A DNA stretch of 64,000 nt from Lentibacillus sp. Marseille-P4043 (GTDB lineage: Bacteria; Bacillota; Bacilli; Bacillales; Amphibacillaceae): contig NZ_LT984884.1 of the NCBI RefSeq assembly GCF_900258515.1, forward strand, positions 519,002-583,001, written 5' to 3'. Below the pieces are notes generated by a model. It worked only from the letters and a program-made list of their open reading frames with translations. It was not told where the DNA came from and made no database searches. Numbering within the stretch: position 1 is the first letter of the stretch; every line of letters begins with the position of its first letter. Made by a program: the position numbers and the translations under genes. Positions 1-10,078 of the stretch are shown piece by piece.

Positions 1-345
1 TCCTTTCCGTAATTTCATTTTGTTATGGTATCGTAAGTAAACGAAAAACCCAAACACGATATAAATTAAAATGAAACAACTAAACAAAATACTGAGTGCA
101 TTTTCACTTGCTTTAATCATAGTTGACAGTAGTAAAAACACACCTAATACTACAACACTAAGCATTCCCATAATAATCGTATATTGTTTACGCATCGCTT
201 TGATTTCGAAATGATGATACACTTTTTCCGGGATGGAAACCCCAAAACTTTCTGTTCTTCTGGTCCAATATGGGATAAACATAAACGATATGAACACTGG
301 TATCATAATTGCAATTAATAAGAAAATCCCTATATTCATGTTCAT
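1..345 (-). CDS. DUF1648/DUF5808-type membrane protein (C-terminus beyond window)
   Basis: Reads leftward off the window edge. ATG at 345 overlaps the stop of the GntR gene (ATGA), so the two are translationally coupled. The visible ~115 residues have a hydrophobic N-terminus, then a motif RTESFGVSIPEKVYHH characteristic of DUF1648/DUF5808 proteins, then two more membrane segments. These proteins often sit directly behind a YtrA-type GntR repressor, as here. Function is unknown; some relatives are SdpI-like immunity or envelope-stress proteins, but nothing here shows that role. Confidence 0.65.
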   Translation of the reverse strand, partial: MNMNIGIFLLIAIMIPVFISFMFIPYWTRRTESFGVSIPEKVYHHFEIKAMRKQYTIIMGMLSVVVLGVFLLLSTMIKASENALSILFSCFILIYIVFGFFVYLRYHNKMKLRKG

Positions 346-740
346 TTTTTCTCACCCTCTCCCTCATGAAATTCCATAAATAATTGACTACAATAATGGA
401 TAAATTCCTGTTCACTGATTCCTCGACAAACTGATTCAGCAATCAATGGATGTAATGTGGTCTTTAACCCGTTCCGATAATCCTCGTCCGCCTGTGGTAT
501 GCCATCTGGGTTTACAACGACTCCTTTTTGCCGATGTATCAAAATAAATCCTTCCTGTTTCAGTTGCTGATACGCCTTGTTTACTGTGTGAAGATTGATT
601 CCGATATCTGCCGCCAAAGCTCGAACAGATGGCAGGCCCTCACCCGCTTTAAGCTCAGTTTTAGCAATACCCGCAATAATTTGATGCTTTAATTGCGTAT
701 AAATTGGTTCATTTGATTCGAAATCCAACTTTATATACAC
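342..740 (-). CDS. GntR-family regulator, YtrA subfamily
   Basis: 132 residues. An N-terminal winged helix-turn-helix (about residues 8-75, with PSVRALAADIGINLHTVNKAYQQL) is followed by only ~50 residues, the short tail typical of YtrA-type GntR proteins, which usually repress the transporter or membrane operon they head. Start is GTG at 740 with AAAGGAG upstream. The promoter carries a palindrome between the -35 and -10 boxes, which suggests autorepression. The next gene overlaps by four bases and encodes a DUF1648-type membrane protein, its likely co-regulated partner. The ligand is unknown. Confidence 0.85.
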   Translation of the reverse strand: MYIKLDFESNEPIYTQLKHQIIAGIAKTELKAGEGLPSVRALAADIGINLHTVNKAYQQLKQEGFILIHRQKGVVVNPDGIPQADEDYRNGLKTTLHPLIAESVCRGISEQEFIHYCSQLFMEFHEGEGEKK

Positions 741-764
741 ATCTAATCATACTCCTTTTGTGAT

Positions 765-797
765 ATCTGTTATACATATAATATAACAGATAAACAA
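765..797 (-). promoter_or_regulatory. Promoter and palindromic operator of the GntR operon
   Basis: On the minus strand TTGTTT (792-797) and TATAAC (769-774) are spaced 17 bp. A perfect 9-bp inverted repeat, ATCTGTTAT (765-773) with ATAACAGAT (783-791), covers the spacer and -10 box. That is where a YtrA-type repressor dimer would block polymerase. Assignment to the GntR protein is inferred from adjacency. Confidence 0.6.
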
Positions 798-818
798 CAC
801 CGTCAATATAAATATAAA

Positions 819-856
819 ATTAGTGCTCATTTCTCAAATGAAAAATAAGCACTAAT
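819..856. terminator. Inverted repeat, possible weak terminator
   Basis: ATTAGTGCT (819-827) pairs with AGCACTAAT (848-856), with an inner CATTT/AAATG stem. There is no clear U-run, so it may be only a structural repeat upstream of the GntR promoter. Confidence 0.3.
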
Positions 857-916
857 CTGCAATTAACTTTTAAAATTAGAGCAGGAAGTACAGCGTTTAA
901 TTCATTCTAATAAACG

Positions 917-946
917 AAAAGACACGAGTGTAGACTCGTGTCTTTT
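917..946 (-). terminator. Terminator of the chemotaxis receptor gene
   Basis: A 12-bp perfect stem AAAAGACACGAG/CTCGTGTCTTTT with a 6-base loop lies just past the receptor stop codon. A very similar hairpin (GACACGAG) ends the transporter gene at 3.9 kb. Confidence 0.8.
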
Positions 947-951
947 GTTCG

Positions 952-2487
952 CTAGCTTTTGAGTTTGTTAATGATATCCTCCAATTCTGTTGTTAAATCA
1001 TTCAATTCCTTGGATACATCAAATGTCGTTTCAGTTAGCTTATACTGCTGATCTGTCGATTTGATACCTTCTTTCGTTCCAGCGACAGATTGCTGCACAG
1101 ATTGAGAAATGGTCTTCATTGTCTTGTTTACCTTTCCTGATGAAGAAGTCAAATCCTCTGTCAACGTTGAGACGCCTTGAATTTGCGATGCTACTTCATT
1201 TGATACCTCGGAAATATGAGAGAATACTTCGTTTGAATTTTGGGCTATTTTCAATCCTTCTGTAGTTGAATCTTTTACATTTTTCATTGATTGAACTGAT
1301 TCGTCTGATTCCTTTAACATTTCCTCAATAATTCCTGAAATATTTTTCGATGATTCCAATGACTGTTCGGCTAAGCTTCTTACTTCATCAGCTACAACTG
1401 CAAATCCCTTCCCATACTCACCAGCCCTTGCTGATTCAATGGAGGCATTTAGCGCTAATAGATTGGTCTGATCTGCTATATCTGAGATCACTCCAACAAT
1501 TCCTTCAATAGATTGGGAACGTTGGTGAAGTTCTTTAATCGTAGAGTAGGAATCGTCAACATCTGCATTAATTTCTTTCATCTGTGCCAATAGGTCTTCA
1601 ATTAAGCTGCTTCCATAATTAGCTTTCTCTGCAGATGAGCTAGAGTTTTGGGAAACTGTTTGCGCTGTGTGGTTAATATGTTGAATCCCATTATCTATTT
1701 CAGAATTCACATCTATATTATCCTGAATGATTTCTAGTTGTTGTTCGGTACCACTTGCAACTTCCTCCATAGAACTGGCTAATTGCGCACTTGCATTATG
1801 TGATTGTTTTGCATTGCCTGAAAGTGTATCTGAAACCTTTGAAATTTGACTAGAAGTAATTGATAAGCGACCAACGATCTCATTGATAATATTCCTTCGC
1901 TGTTCTTGCTGTTTTTGTTTGTAAAAGTTTTCTATCCTCTTGCCACTATACACCTGCCAGCTAACCGCACTCGATGTGAGAACTAAAAATATAACATGCC
2001 AGATAAACATTGAAAACATATAGTGCTCTACACCAAATACCAATTCTGGAAAAATAAGCAGCCCAAGTATATGTTGAATAGCAAAGATTATCGTCATCAT
2101 CAGTATTAATTTAATATCTTGATAATAACCTAAAGCAGCAACTACCATAAATATGCTAAAGTGAAATTCTACTCTACCACTCCCCCCGGAGATAATCGCA
2201 ATACTTCCAAAAGTTAGCGCCAACGTTAACAAAACGGGAATGTATTGACGTTCTTTACCTTTGACATAAAAAAATAGGCTTACTAGAAAGAATAAAATAG
2301 GTAATAACAATAATACATTTTGCGCTAAACCAAATTGGGCTTCAATCTCATGTGAACTAACAAATCTGCCACCACCATGAGAATAATTAAATAAATGAAA
2401 ATACCTGCCTAAAATATTTACTACAATTGCTAAAACGATAACCCCACCAGCTATATAGTGCATTAGTTTATCTCTTTCTCTTTTCAT
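952..2487 (-). CDS. Methyl-accepting chemotaxis protein, integral-membrane sensor type
   Basis: 511 residues. Residues 1-180 are a multi-helix membrane region (about six hydrophobic segments) with no large extracellular domain. The rest is a cytoplasmic signalling coiled coil. The conserved hairpin tip is clear ([20 protein letters not shown], then [15 protein letters not shown]), which is the CheA/CheW contact region. It should relay a stimulus sensed in or at the membrane to the chemotaxis kinase; the stimulus is unknown. ATG at 2487 follows GAAGGAG at good spacing. It stands alone with its own terminator. Confidence 0.85.
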   Translation of the reverse strand: MKRERDKLMHYIAGGVIVLAIVVNILGRYFHLFNYSHGGGRFVSSHEIEAQFGLAQNVLLLLPILFFLVSLFFYVKGKERQYIPVLLTLALTFGSIAIISGGSGRVEFHFSIFMVVAALGYYQDIKLILMMTIIFAIQHILGLLIFPELVFGVEHYMFSMFIWHVIFLVLTSSAVSWQVYSGKRIENFYKQKQQEQRRNIINEIVGRLSITSSQISKVSDTLSGNAKQSHNASAQLASSMEEVASGTEQQLEIIQDNIDVNSEIDNGIQHINHTAQTVSQNSSSSAEKANYGSSLIEDLLAQMKEINADVDDSYSTIKELHQRSQSIEGIVGVISDIADQTNLLALNASIESARAGEYGKGFAVVADEVRSLAEQSLESSKNISGIIEEMLKESDESVQSMKNVKDSTTEGLKIAQNSNEVFSHISEVSNEVASQIQGVSTLTEDLTSSSGKVNKTMKTISQSVQQSVAGTKEGIKSTDQQYKLTETTFDVSKELNDLTTELEDIINKLKS

Positions 2488-2730
2488 TGTTTACTACTCC
2501 TTCTTTTAACTAGAAATTTCATACCTTCCTAACAATCTATTTCGGAAAAGCCATAGTTTCCATGTACTCATGGTCACATTTCCCCTTATTATCGACAAAA
2601 ATTACCAAATGTTTTAGATATATTGTTATAAAATTTTGGCGAAAGAAAAACTATTACCCCATTTATGCTTGTCTTTCATTCCATTAAAAATTATTATTGT
2701 AATGGTACACAACAGAGAGGAAGCATAAAT

Positions 2731-3900
2731 ATGAACAAACGTGTTTATTTCTTAATGATCATTGCCTTTGTTATTGGGATGGTTGAATTAATTATTGGGG
2801 GAATATTGGATTTAATAGCAGAGGATTTAAATGTCAGTCTTGGACAGGCCGGCTTTTTAATTACCATATTTTCACTGATCTTTGCTATTGTTTCACCAAT
2901 ATTATTAATTTTAACAGCGAAAATAGAACGGAAACGCTTAACATTAATTTCTTTAATCATATTTTTACTGGGAAACATCATAACAGTTTTCAGCCCATCT
3001 TATAGCATACTGTTTACCGGACGGGTCATATCTGCAACAAGTGGAGGGTTACTGATCATATTATGTTTAACAATGGCTCCAAGTATTGTTGACCCCAAAT
3101 ATCGTGGACGGGCAATCGGAATTGTTTCCATGGGCGTCAGCGCCTCACTTGTGTTAGGTATCCCAATTGGATTAGTATTAGGTAACGCTTTTGGCTGGCG
3201 GGCACCTTTTATACTTATTAGCGTGTTAACTGCTTTTTCAATTGCAGCTGTCTATTTCTTTATGGATAGGATTAAGCCAAAACCATCAATCCCAATTGGC
3301 CAGCAGTTAGCAACATTAAAAAACAAAAAAATATTTTTCGCACAAGCTACAACATTTCTTTTCTTAGCAGGACACACAACCTTATATGCTTATTTGACCC
3401 CCTTTGTAAAAACAACTATGGGGCTTGAGGGAACATGGATAAGTATCATCTATCTAATTTTCGGCATAGCAGCAGTAAGTGGTGGAGGATTTGGTGGTAC
3501 ATTGGCAGATGTAATGGGGACAAAGCGAACGATCATCACAGCTATTATTGTGTTTGGATTTGCGATCTTCACAATCCCATATACTACATTTTCCGTACCG
3601 GTATTCCTGGTTGTCATGGTCATTTGGGGTGCAATGAGCTGGGCTATTTCGCCAGCTATGCAAAGCTATCTTATCGAAACATCCCCAGAGACTTCTGACA
3701 TACAGCAGAGCCTGAACAATTCAGCACTACATCTTGGTATCGCAATCGGTTCACTAATCGGCGGAGTAGTCATCGAACAGGCATCAGTTGAACAAAATCC
3801 AACCATTGGGGGATTACTCGTAATTGTCGCGCTAGGCACAGCATTGTTTTCTATGTACGGAGGTTTTTCTATATCCAAATACAAAAAGACACGAGCATAG
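2731..3900 (+). CDS. DHA1-family MFS exporter, similar to purine efflux protein PbuE
   Basis: 389 residues from ATG 2731, which has AGAGAGGAAG upstream; a longer in-frame extension to 2665 lacks a ribosome site. Twelve hydrophobic segments are visible. From memory it resembles Bacillus PbuE (YdhL), a hypoxanthine/adenine/base-analogue exporter, in stretches such as IERKRL, YRGRAIGIVSMG, LAGHTTLYAY and TSDIQQSLNNSALHLGIAIGS. Purine efflux is therefore the best guess, but the adenine riboswitch that precedes pbuE in B. subtilis is not visible here, so substrate and regulation may differ. The gene is monocistronic. Confidence 0.75.
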   Translation: MNKRVYFLMIIAFVIGMVELIIGGILDLIAEDLNVSLGQAGFLITIFSLIFAIVSPILLILTAKIERKRLTLISLIIFLLGNIITVFSPSYSILFTGRVISATSGGLLIILCLTMAPSIVDPKYRGRAIGIVSMGVSASLVLGIPIGLVLGNAFGWRAPFILISVLTAFSIAAVYFFMDRIKPKPSIPIGQQLATLKNKKIFFAQATTFLFLAGHTTLYAYLTPFVKTTMGLEGTWISIIYLIFGIAAVSGGGFGGTLADVMGTKRTIITAIIVFGFAIFTIPYTTFSVPVFLVVMVIWGAMSWAISPAMQSYLIETSPETSDIQQSLNNSALHLGIAIGSLIGGVVIEQASVEQNPTIGGLLVIVALGTALFSMYGGFSISKYKKTRA

Positions 3901-3913
3901 CTCATGTCTTTTT
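3883..3913 (+). terminator. Terminator overlapping the MFS stop codon
   Basis: A 14-bp stem with one G-T pair, AAAAAGACACGAGC against GCTCATGTCTTTTT, ends in a T-run. The left arm lies inside the coding region. Confidence 0.75.
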
Positions 3914-4110
3914 ATAGTTGATCCATTAATCTCAATTTTACTTTTCAAACTAACTTGCTGCATAAAAATTCAATTAGCGAGGAACTTTTCACTAGATTAG
4001 TTGTTTTCTAAAAAGGTTGTTGTCTTTTACACAATATCTATAAATTGCGACGTAACTATAGAATTGCTCTCTGCTGGAATCTTGATCAGGTTGATAATTT
4101 CGCGCACGAG

Positions 4111-4325
4111 TTGATGTTCTCATTTTCGGGTCGATGTTTTGCGTTTCGGGTTGATGTTCTCGTTCTCGGGTCGATGTTCTCGTTCTCGGGTCGATGTTCT
4201 CGCGTTTCGGGTTGATGTTCTCATTTTCGGGTCGATGTTTTCGCGTTTCGGGTTGATGTTCTCGTTCTCGGGTCGATGTTCTCGTTCTCGGGTCGATGTT
4301 CTCGTTCTCGGGTCGATGTTCTCGT
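4111..4325. repeat. Tandem array of a 20-bp unit, about 10.7 copies
   Basis: The unit is close to TCGATGTTCTCGTTCTCGGG, with variants (TTGATG, CATTTTCGGG, CGTTTCGGG) and two 21-base units. Because the usual period is 20, reading frames shift from copy to copy, so the ORFs crossing it on both strands are not credible genes. It lies in the 600-bp space between the exporter terminator and the hom promoter; the rest of that space (3914-4110, 4326-4417) shows nothing recognisable. Confidence 0.9.
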
Positions 4326-4417
4326 CAACTGCTCTCATTAACAATTGAAACCTCCAAAAGCATCATTTACCTGTAAGCGATTTCATCAAACTTTTCAAAT
4401 AATTATGCAAAAAACGC

Positions 4418-4446
4418 TTGCTATCTACCTATGTGATGTTTAAAAT
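4418..4446 (+). promoter_or_regulatory. Probable sigma-A promoter of hom-thrC-thrB
   Basis: TTGCTA (4418-4423) and TAAAAT (4441-4446) are separated by exactly 17 bp, about 55 bp before the hom start. There is no room for, and no sign of, a T-box leader. Confidence 0.5.
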
Positions 4447-4500
4447 ATCTAGTAATATCATGAATGGGTGTCTTAATATTTTGGAAAACGGGGTGGAAAT

Positions 4501-5802
4501 ATGAGAAATAACGTATCTATTGGTTTATTGGGATTAGGAGTAGTCGGTTCTGGGGTGATTAAGTTGATTGAGGATCATCAGGAAGAGCTTGTACACCAGC
4601 TTGGCTGTGGTGTAAACGTAAAAAGTGTGTTAGTTCGTAACTTAGAAAAAGCACGTGATGTCCAAGTCGATCAAGCATACCTCACAACCGACCCCAATGA
4701 CGTATTGCACAATCCCGAAGTCGATGTTGTTGTCGAGGTAATGGGTGGAATAGAAGAAGCACGCAAACATATTCTTGAAGCATTCGCAACTAAGAAACAT
4801 GTCGTTACAGCAAATAAAGATTTAATTGCTCTACATGGTCCAGAATTACAAGATGCTGCTAGCAAGAATCAATGCGATCTATTTTACGAAGCAAGTGTCG
4901 CTGGAGGTATACCGATTTTACGCGGTTTATCAGATGGTCTTGTTTCGGATCGTATACAGCAGGTAATGGGCATTGTAAACGGCACAACCAATTACATATT
5001 AACGAAAATGAATCAAGAAGGTGTCACCTATGAAAGTGCACTGGAAGAAGCACAGCAACTTGGTTTTGCAGAGGCCGATCCGACAGCTGACGTGGAAGGA
5101 TTGGATGCTGCAAGAAAGATGGCAATCTTGGCCCGACTTGCATTTTCCACAGATGTTGAACTATCCGATGTAGAAGTAAATGGGATTTCAAATCTAGCAC
5201 TAGCAGATTTGCAATATGGTAAAAAACTAGGCTACACGATGAAATTAATTGGATACGCCCATTGCCAAAATCATAATGTGGAGGTCAGTGTTCAACCTAC
5301 ATTTCTATCAAATCAACATCCATTGTCCTCTGTTAAAAATGAATACAATGCAGTTTATGTAAATGGAGAGGCTGTTGGTGAAACAATGTTTTATGGGGCT
5401 GGGGCTGGTAGTCTGCCAACTGCTACAGCTATCATGTCTGATGTTGTAACAGTCATTACCAATATGCGTTTAGGTGTTAATGGGAGACGATTTGTTTCGC
5501 CACGTTTCAGGAAAGAATTAACCCCTCCTGAGCAACGTTTTGGGCAACATTATATACGGATGCATGTTAAAGATGAGGTTGGCGCTTTTGCCGCAATTTC
5601 CGATCTCTTTAATCAAATGGATATCAGCTTTGAGCGCATCTTACAAACACCCCGCACGAAAAATGAATTAGCCGAAGTAGTTCTTGTTACACACAGAACC
5701 GCTTTATTGAATTTTAAGGAATCCATGGATAAACTGAACAACCTAGATGTAGTGGAAAGTGTAGAAAGTACTTTTCGCGTTGAAGGAGATGCTGAAAAAT
5801 GA
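4501..5802 (+). CDS. hom: Homoserine dehydrogenase
   Basis: 433 residues. Reduces aspartate-4-semialdehyde to homoserine with NAD(P)H, the branch point to threonine and methionine. The N-terminal Rossmann motif [12 protein letters not shown] (residues 8-19) binds the nucleotide. The central part has the family signatures VTANKDL and [11 protein letters not shown], and E/D-rich [18 protein letters not shown]. The last ~80 residues form an ACT domain ([19 protein letters not shown]), the usual site of threonine feedback. ATG 4501 follows GGGGTGGAAAT. First gene of a three-gene operon, overlapping thrC by four bases. Confidence 0.96.
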   Translation: MRNNVSIGLLGLGVVGSGVIKLIEDHQEELVHQLGCGVNVKSVLVRNLEKARDVQVDQAYLTTDPNDVLHNPEVDVVVEVMGGIEEARKHILEAFATKKHVVTANKDLIALHGPELQDAASKNQCDLFYEASVAGGIPILRGLSDGLVSDRIQQVMGIVNGTTNYILTKMNQEGVTYESALEEAQQLGFAEADPTADVEGLDAARKMAILARLAFSTDVELSDVEVNGISNLALADLQYGKKLGYTMKLIGYAHCQNHNVEVSVQPTFLSNQHPLSSVKNEYNAVYVNGEAVGETMFYGAGAGSLPTATAIMSDVVTVITNMRLGVNGRRFVSPRFRKELTPPEQRFGQHYIRMHVKDEVGAFAAISDLFNQMDISFERILQTPRTKNELAEVVLVTHRTALLNFKESMDKLNNLDVVESVESTFRVEGDAEK

Positions 5803-6860
5803 ATTGGCCAGGATTACTAAAACATTATGCGGAATTTTTACCTATATCAGAAGCAACACCCGCCCTTACGCTGAAAGAGGGTAATACCCCGCTTATTCAC
5901 TTTCCACATCTGTCAAAAAAATTAGGCGTGGAACTATACGGAAAGGTTGAGGGAGCAAATCCAACCGGCTCGTTTAAAGATAGAGGAATGGTTATGGCCG
6001 TTGCGAAGGCGCAAGAAGAAGGGAGTACATCAGTAATCTGTGCCTCTACTGGGAACACATCGGCTTCAGCTGCAGCATATGCAGCAAGGGCTGGTATGCG
6101 CGCAATCATTGTTATTCCTAAGGGTAAAGTAGCCCTAGGAAAACTTGCTCAAGCCATGATGTATGGTGCTGAGATTGTTGAAATTGATGGAAACTTTGAT
6201 GATGCATTAAAAATGGTCCGAAAAGTAAGTGAAAATGCCCCAGTTACGCTTGTCAATTCCGTAAATCCTTACCGATTAGAAGGGCAAAAAACAGCGGCAT
6301 TCGAAATCTGTGATCAACTTGGATGGGCACCAGATATCCTCACTATTCCAGTAGGTAACGCGGGAAATATTAGTGCCTATTGGAAGGGATTTAAAGAATA
6401 CCACGAGGAGAAACAAACAGGTCTACCAAAAATGTTTGGCTTTGAGGCTGAAGGAGCAGCAGCAATCGTGCAAAACAAAGTCATCCCTCAACCAGAGACC
6501 GTTGCCACGGCTATCCGTATTGGAAATCCTGCAAGCTGGAATCTAGCTGTCAACGCACGTGATGAATCCAATGGAAAAATCGCCTCCGTTTCCGATGAAG
6601 AAATCATCAATGCATTTACACTTTTGGCACAAAAAGAGGGTGTTTTTGCTGAACCTGGATCTTGCGCTTCAATTGCAGGTTTGATGCAGCAATGTGAAAA
6701 TGGAACGATTGAGAAAGGCAGCAAAGTCGTAGCTGTCCTTACAGGAAACGGGTTAAAAGACCCACAGACAGTAGTTGAACAACTGCATGTTGACCCTGTC
6801 TCACTACCAAACGATGAAGAGGCTGTCACCGCTTATATAACAGATGTGGTGAAATCATGA
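5799..6860 (+). CDS. thrC: Threonine synthase
   Basis: 353 residues, the usual short bacterial length. PLP-dependent conversion of O-phosphohomoserine to threonine and phosphate. The PLP lysine lies in [10 protein letters not shown] (about residue 61), and the phosphate-binding loop is [29 protein letters not shown] is the conserved substrate-side segment. The start overlaps the hom stop (ATGA), and the end overlaps thrB likewise, so the three proteins are translationally coupled. Confidence 0.96.
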   Translation: MNWPGLLKHYAEFLPISEATPALTLKEGNTPLIHFPHLSKKLGVELYGKVEGANPTGSFKDRGMVMAVAKAQEEGSTSVICASTGNTSASAAAYAARAGMRAIIVIPKGKVALGKLAQAMMYGAEIVEIDGNFDDALKMVRKVSENAPVTLVNSVNPYRLEGQKTAAFEICDQLGWAPDILTIPVGNAGNISAYWKGFKEYHEEKQTGLPKMFGFEAEGAAAIVQNKVIPQPETVATAIRIGNPASWNLAVNARDESNGKIASVSDEEIINAFTLLAQKEGVFAEPGSCASIAGLMQQCENGTIEKGSKVVAVLTGNGLKDPQTVVEQLHVDPVSLPNDEEAVTAYITDVVKS

Positions 6861-7759
6861 ATATGTTCCGCCTTTCTCTACCAGCTAGCTCGGCAAATAT
6901 CGGGCCATGCTTTGATTCAGCAGGTATAGCCTTAAATCGTTATTTGACATTGGAAGTTGTTGAGCATGACAAATGGGAGTTTGAACACCGCTCCCCATTA
7001 CTTCCTAACTTCAGCAATCATGAAGATCATTTTATTTTTCAAATTGCCGAGCGCATTGCTAAACGGCATAATCGTTCCATGCCAATGTGTAAAATAACAG
7101 TAGACAGTGAAATCCCTTTGGCCCGTGGTCTGGGCAGTAGTGCTTCCGCCGTTATGGCTGGGATTGAACTGGCTAATCAGCTATGTAATCTCGCCCTAAC
7201 ACCTAAGGAAAAACTGCAGTACGGCATTGAAATTGAGGGCCATCCTGATAACGTTGCCGCCGTTGTATTTGGAGGATTTATTATAACCGCTAAAACAATG
7301 GATGAAAAAAAAGAATATTTACAATTGCCAACACTCGATATTGATGTAGTCGTTTATATTCCGAATGTTGAACTAAAAACAGAAGCAGCTAGAAAGGTAC
7401 TTCCAGACAGCTTCACTCGAGAAAAGGCTACTGAAGCAAGTAGTATTAGCAATCTCATGATAGCGTCCCTATTAACCGGCGATTATAAATTAGCAGGTAA
7501 AATGATGGAGAATGATTTATTTCATGAACCTTATCGGGCAGATCTCATCTCGCATTATCACGACATCAAAAGTAAGGCGAAAAAATATGGAGCTTATGGA
7601 ACTGTTATTAGCGGGGCTGGTCCTACGATGATATCATTTATACCTAAGGGGGAAGGCCATAACATAGCGAAACAAATGAAAATAATGTTTCCTAATTACC
7701 AGATTGAATCGTTAGAGGTTGACCACAATGGAATTCAAGTTACACGAAACAACAATTGA
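6857..7759 (+). CDS. thrB: Homoserine kinase
   Basis: 300 residues, GHMP kinase family. Phosphorylates homoserine, supplying the threonine synthase substrate. N-terminal [19 protein letters not shown] and the ATP-binding loop [17 protein letters not shown] (about residues 87-103) are diagnostic; the C-terminal [17 protein letters not shown] matches GHMP motif 3. The start overlaps the thrC stop by four bases. Last gene of the operon, followed by a terminator. Confidence 0.96.
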   Translation: MNMFRLSLPASSANIGPCFDSAGIALNRYLTLEVVEHDKWEFEHRSPLLPNFSNHEDHFIFQIAERIAKRHNRSMPMCKITVDSEIPLARGLGSSASAVMAGIELANQLCNLALTPKEKLQYGIEIEGHPDNVAAVVFGGFIITAKTMDEKKEYLQLPTLDIDVVVYIPNVELKTEAARKVLPDSFTREKATEASSISNLMIASLLTGDYKLAGKMMENDLFHEPYRADLISHYHDIKSKAKKYGAYGTVISGAGPTMISFIPKGEGHNIAKQMKIMFPNYQIESLEVDHNGIQVTRNNN

Positions 7760-7762
7760 AGT

Positions 7763-7793
7763 AAAAGGCTGTGAAATAAACCAACAGCCTTTT
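7763..7793 (+). terminator. Terminator of the threonine operon
   Basis: AAAAGGCTGT (7763-7772) pairs with ACAGCCTTTT (7784-7793) and runs into T residues just after thrB. Confidence 0.85.
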
Positions 7794-7899
7794 TCGGGCC
7801 GCTTGATGATGTAAATTCTCTTTGAAAGTAAAATTAAGTGTTTATCCATTATGTGGAATAAGGCAATAGGAGATCTGATATTTCCTATCGCCCCTTCCC

Positions 7900-9096
7900 T
7901 CATCCAATCTTCTGCACAATCACTACTTTTAAATAATCACCCTGAGGAAAACTAGGATAAACAGAAAAATCACTTGGCAGTGTATGTTCTTCTAATATTT
8001 TATATGTTACGTTCATTTCCTTGAAGGCTTTATCGATGAATCCTTTGAACTTTTTCATTCCGAAAGTCGCGTTATTTGTGGAAGCAACAATAACACCATC
8101 TTTTTCAGTGATATCAATTGTATCCTTTATTAATACAGGGTAATCCTTAGCCGTCGAAAATGTGCGCTTTTTCGAGCGTGCAAAGCTTGGTGGATCTAAG
8201 ACAACTAAATCAAACTTCAATTTTTTTCGCTTTGCATATTTAAAATAATCGAATACATCCATTACGATAATATCCTGTTGCTCAAAGTCAATTCCGTTCA
8301 CACTAAATTGCTCAATTGTCTTGCTTTTACTACGCTTAGCAAGGTCAACACTAGTTGTTTTTAAAGCACCACCAACAGCTGCAGCTATCGAAAATGCACC
8401 TGTATACGAAAAAGTATTTAGCACATTTTTCCCGTTTGCATACTTATCCCGGATCACCCTTCTGACATCACGCTGGTCAAGAAAAATCCCAACCATAGCC
8501 CCGTCATTTAAGTAAACAGCATAATTCATCCCGTTTTCTTGTACAATAATCGGAAACTCACCACGCTCACCTTTCACAAAATCATCGTCATCAATATACT
8601 GGCCTTTCGTATTGAATCGCCTTTTTTGATAAATGGCCCTGTAATCTCCCAGCTCATCCAATGCGCGAATGACCACATCTTTGAATGTATAAATTCCCTC
8701 ACTATACCAATTGATCAAATAATAACCGTCGAAATTATCAATGGTTAATCCACCAACGCCATCCCCTTCTCCATTAAAAATTCGAAAGGCATTTGTGTTT
8801 GGATCCATGTAAAAATTCTTCCTTTTTTCCATGGCTTGTTCTATTTTCGTTTTAAAGAATACAAAGTCAATTTTTTCATTTTGCTTGTATGACAGTACCC
8901 AACCAAGTCCTTTATTCTGTTTCCCATAGTACCCTTTTGCAATAAATTGGTTTTTCTGATCCCTTAAGTTAAAAATACTACCTTCCTTTTTTAGCTCCTC
9001 TGAATTCGTTACTACTTCATTATGAATTAACGGATATCCTTTTTTGTATTTTGCTATCTGCTGCTGTTTTACATATAAGTCAATTGTTGTCGTCAT
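7900..9096 (-). CDS. Class I SAM-dependent rRNA (cytosine-C5) methyltransferase, RlmI/YwbD-like
   Basis: 398 residues. An N-terminal PUA-like RNA-binding region (about 1-75, with FIAKGYYGKQNKGLGWVLSY) is followed by a linker and a Rossmann methyltransferase. SAM motif I is NTFSYTGAFSIAAA, and the catalytic motif is LVVLDPPSFARSKK. The family methylates cytosine in 23S rRNA; the exact target base in this species is unknown. Monocistronic and convergent with thrB. The window shows no obvious regulator. Confidence 0.85.
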   Translation of the reverse strand: MTTTIDLYVKQQQIAKYKKGYPLIHNEVVTNSEELKKEGSIFNLRDQKNQFIAKGYYGKQNKGLGWVLSYKQNEKIDFVFFKTKIEQAMEKRKNFYMDPNTNAFRIFNGEGDGVGGLTIDNFDGYYLINWYSEGIYTFKDVVIRALDELGDYRAIYQKRRFNTKGQYIDDDDFVKGERGEFPIIVQENGMNYAVYLNDGAMVGIFLDQRDVRRVIRDKYANGKNVLNTFSYTGAFSIAAAVGGALKTTSVDLAKRSKSKTIEQFSVNGIDFEQQDIIVMDVFDYFKYAKRKKLKFDLVVLDPPSFARSKKRTFSTAKDYPVLIKDTIDITEKDGVIVASTNNATFGMKKFKGFIDKAFKEMNVTYKILEEHTLPSDFSVYPSFPQGDYLKVVIVQKIG

Positions 9097-9211
9097 ATTT
9101 TCATCCCATCAATTGTTTTCTTCATTATCGCATGCTTAAACGAAAAGTGAAAGCATGCTTAGCCAAAGCCGTCCCTCCCATATTATTTCACTGTTCTCGA
9201 GAAGAATCCCT

Positions 9212-9240
9212 TTGTTTAACGTTACGTATTTCATTATAAT
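9212..9240 (+). promoter_or_regulatory. Promoter of the TetR gene
   Basis: TTGTTT (9212-9217) and a consensus TATAAT (9235-9240) are 17 bp apart, 17 bp before the start codon; GGGAGGTG follows as ribosome site. Confidence 0.7.
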
Positions 9241-9257
9241 GATAGGGAGGTGAAAAC

Positions 9258-9833
9258 ATGGCTCGCGAACGGAAATTTTCAAAGGAAGAACTATTTCAAT
9301 CGACTAAAGATATCCTACTTAGCCACGGTTATGAAGGGTTTACCTTCAGCATATTAGCAGATCGCTTGCAAGTATCAAGAGGCACCATTTATAAATACTA
9401 CGAGAATAAAGTTGAATTAATAACAGATTATACATTTTTTGAAATGAATCAATTTTTAACAGACCTAAAAAAGATAAAACATTATCGTAACTTTGATACC
9501 CAATTCGAATATCTCCTAACTATTATGTTCACGCATAGTAAAATCCGTCGTATTCTGATAACGGCAAACCGGATTTTAGGAACCGTTAATGAAACGGTGA
9601 AAATAAAAAAAGAACAACTAAGAGATCTCCATCTTGAAATATATGAGCATTTAAAGTCTTTTATCAAGCGCGGAAGAGAAGAAAAAGTATTAAAAGAACA
9701 TATCCCAGATGAATTAATCTTAAGCTTTATCTTCCATTCAATCGAAATACCAAATCAACTTTCTCTAACACAGGAAGAATGGGTTCAATCTGTAAAAGAG
9801 CTTCTTAGTCATGGAATGTTCATAAAAAATTAA
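9258..9833 (+). CDS. TetR/AcrR-family transcriptional regulator
   Basis: 191 residues. N-terminal helix-turn-helix (about 10-55, with FSILADRLQVSRGTIYKYYENKVELI) and a ligand-binding helical C-terminus without recognisable ligand motif. It precedes an MMPL-family exporter in the same direction, the common arrangement for a repressor and its efflux target. A GC-rich repeat lies between them, so the exporter probably has its own promoter. RBS GGGAGGTG is 7 bases before ATG 9258. Confidence 0.85.
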   Translation: MARERKFSKEELFQSTKDILLSHGYEGFTFSILADRLQVSRGTIYKYYENKVELITDYTFFEMNQFLTDLKKIKHYRNFDTQFEYLLTIMFTHSKIRRILITANRILGTVNETVKIKKEQLRDLHLEIYEHLKSFIKRGREEKVLKEHIPDELILSFIFHSIEIPNQLSLTQEEWVQSVKELLSHGMFIKN

Positions 9834-9897
9834 TTGACACATCCAAAAAATATATCGATAATGATAGTGACATATGTGTCATTTTATTTTTTATAAG

Positions 9898-10008
9898 AAC
9901 AAAAGCGCAAGCGCCCGTTTAGCGAGGTACGGAGGTGAAGGAAGTCTCACTACAGCTTTAGCGCTGGAGCTGGACGTGGCTCGTCCTACCCGAGTACAAA
10001 TTAGAGCC
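9898..10008. repeat. Dispersed intergenic repeat of the 'GCGCAAGCGCCCG' type
   Basis: This GC-rich, hairpin-prone segment begins AAAAGCGCAAGCGCCCG and contains GCGCTGGAGCTGGACG. It differs sharply in composition from the AT-rich flanks. Similar segments recur between genes in many Bacillaceae genomes; function is unknown. Just before it, 9835-9885 holds TGACACAT and ATGTGTCA, possibly the terminator of the TetR gene. Confidence 0.6.
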
Positions 10009-10078
10009 AAATTTTATACTTTTTTATTGTAAAAGTGACAGGAGTGTTACCTTATCCAAAAATGAAGGGAGTTAGAAA

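Noticed and set aside
2520..2730. Purine riboswitch before the PbuE-like gene
   Set aside because: Looked for because pbuE has one in B. subtilis; the core motifs are absent.
4120..4348. ORFs on both strands across the 20-bp array
   Set aside because: The period is not a multiple of three, no SD is present, and the frames exist only because the repeat lacks stops.
4326..4500. T-box leader before hom
   Set aside because: No AGGGTGGNACCGCG sequence, and the promoter found leaves only ~50 bases of leader.
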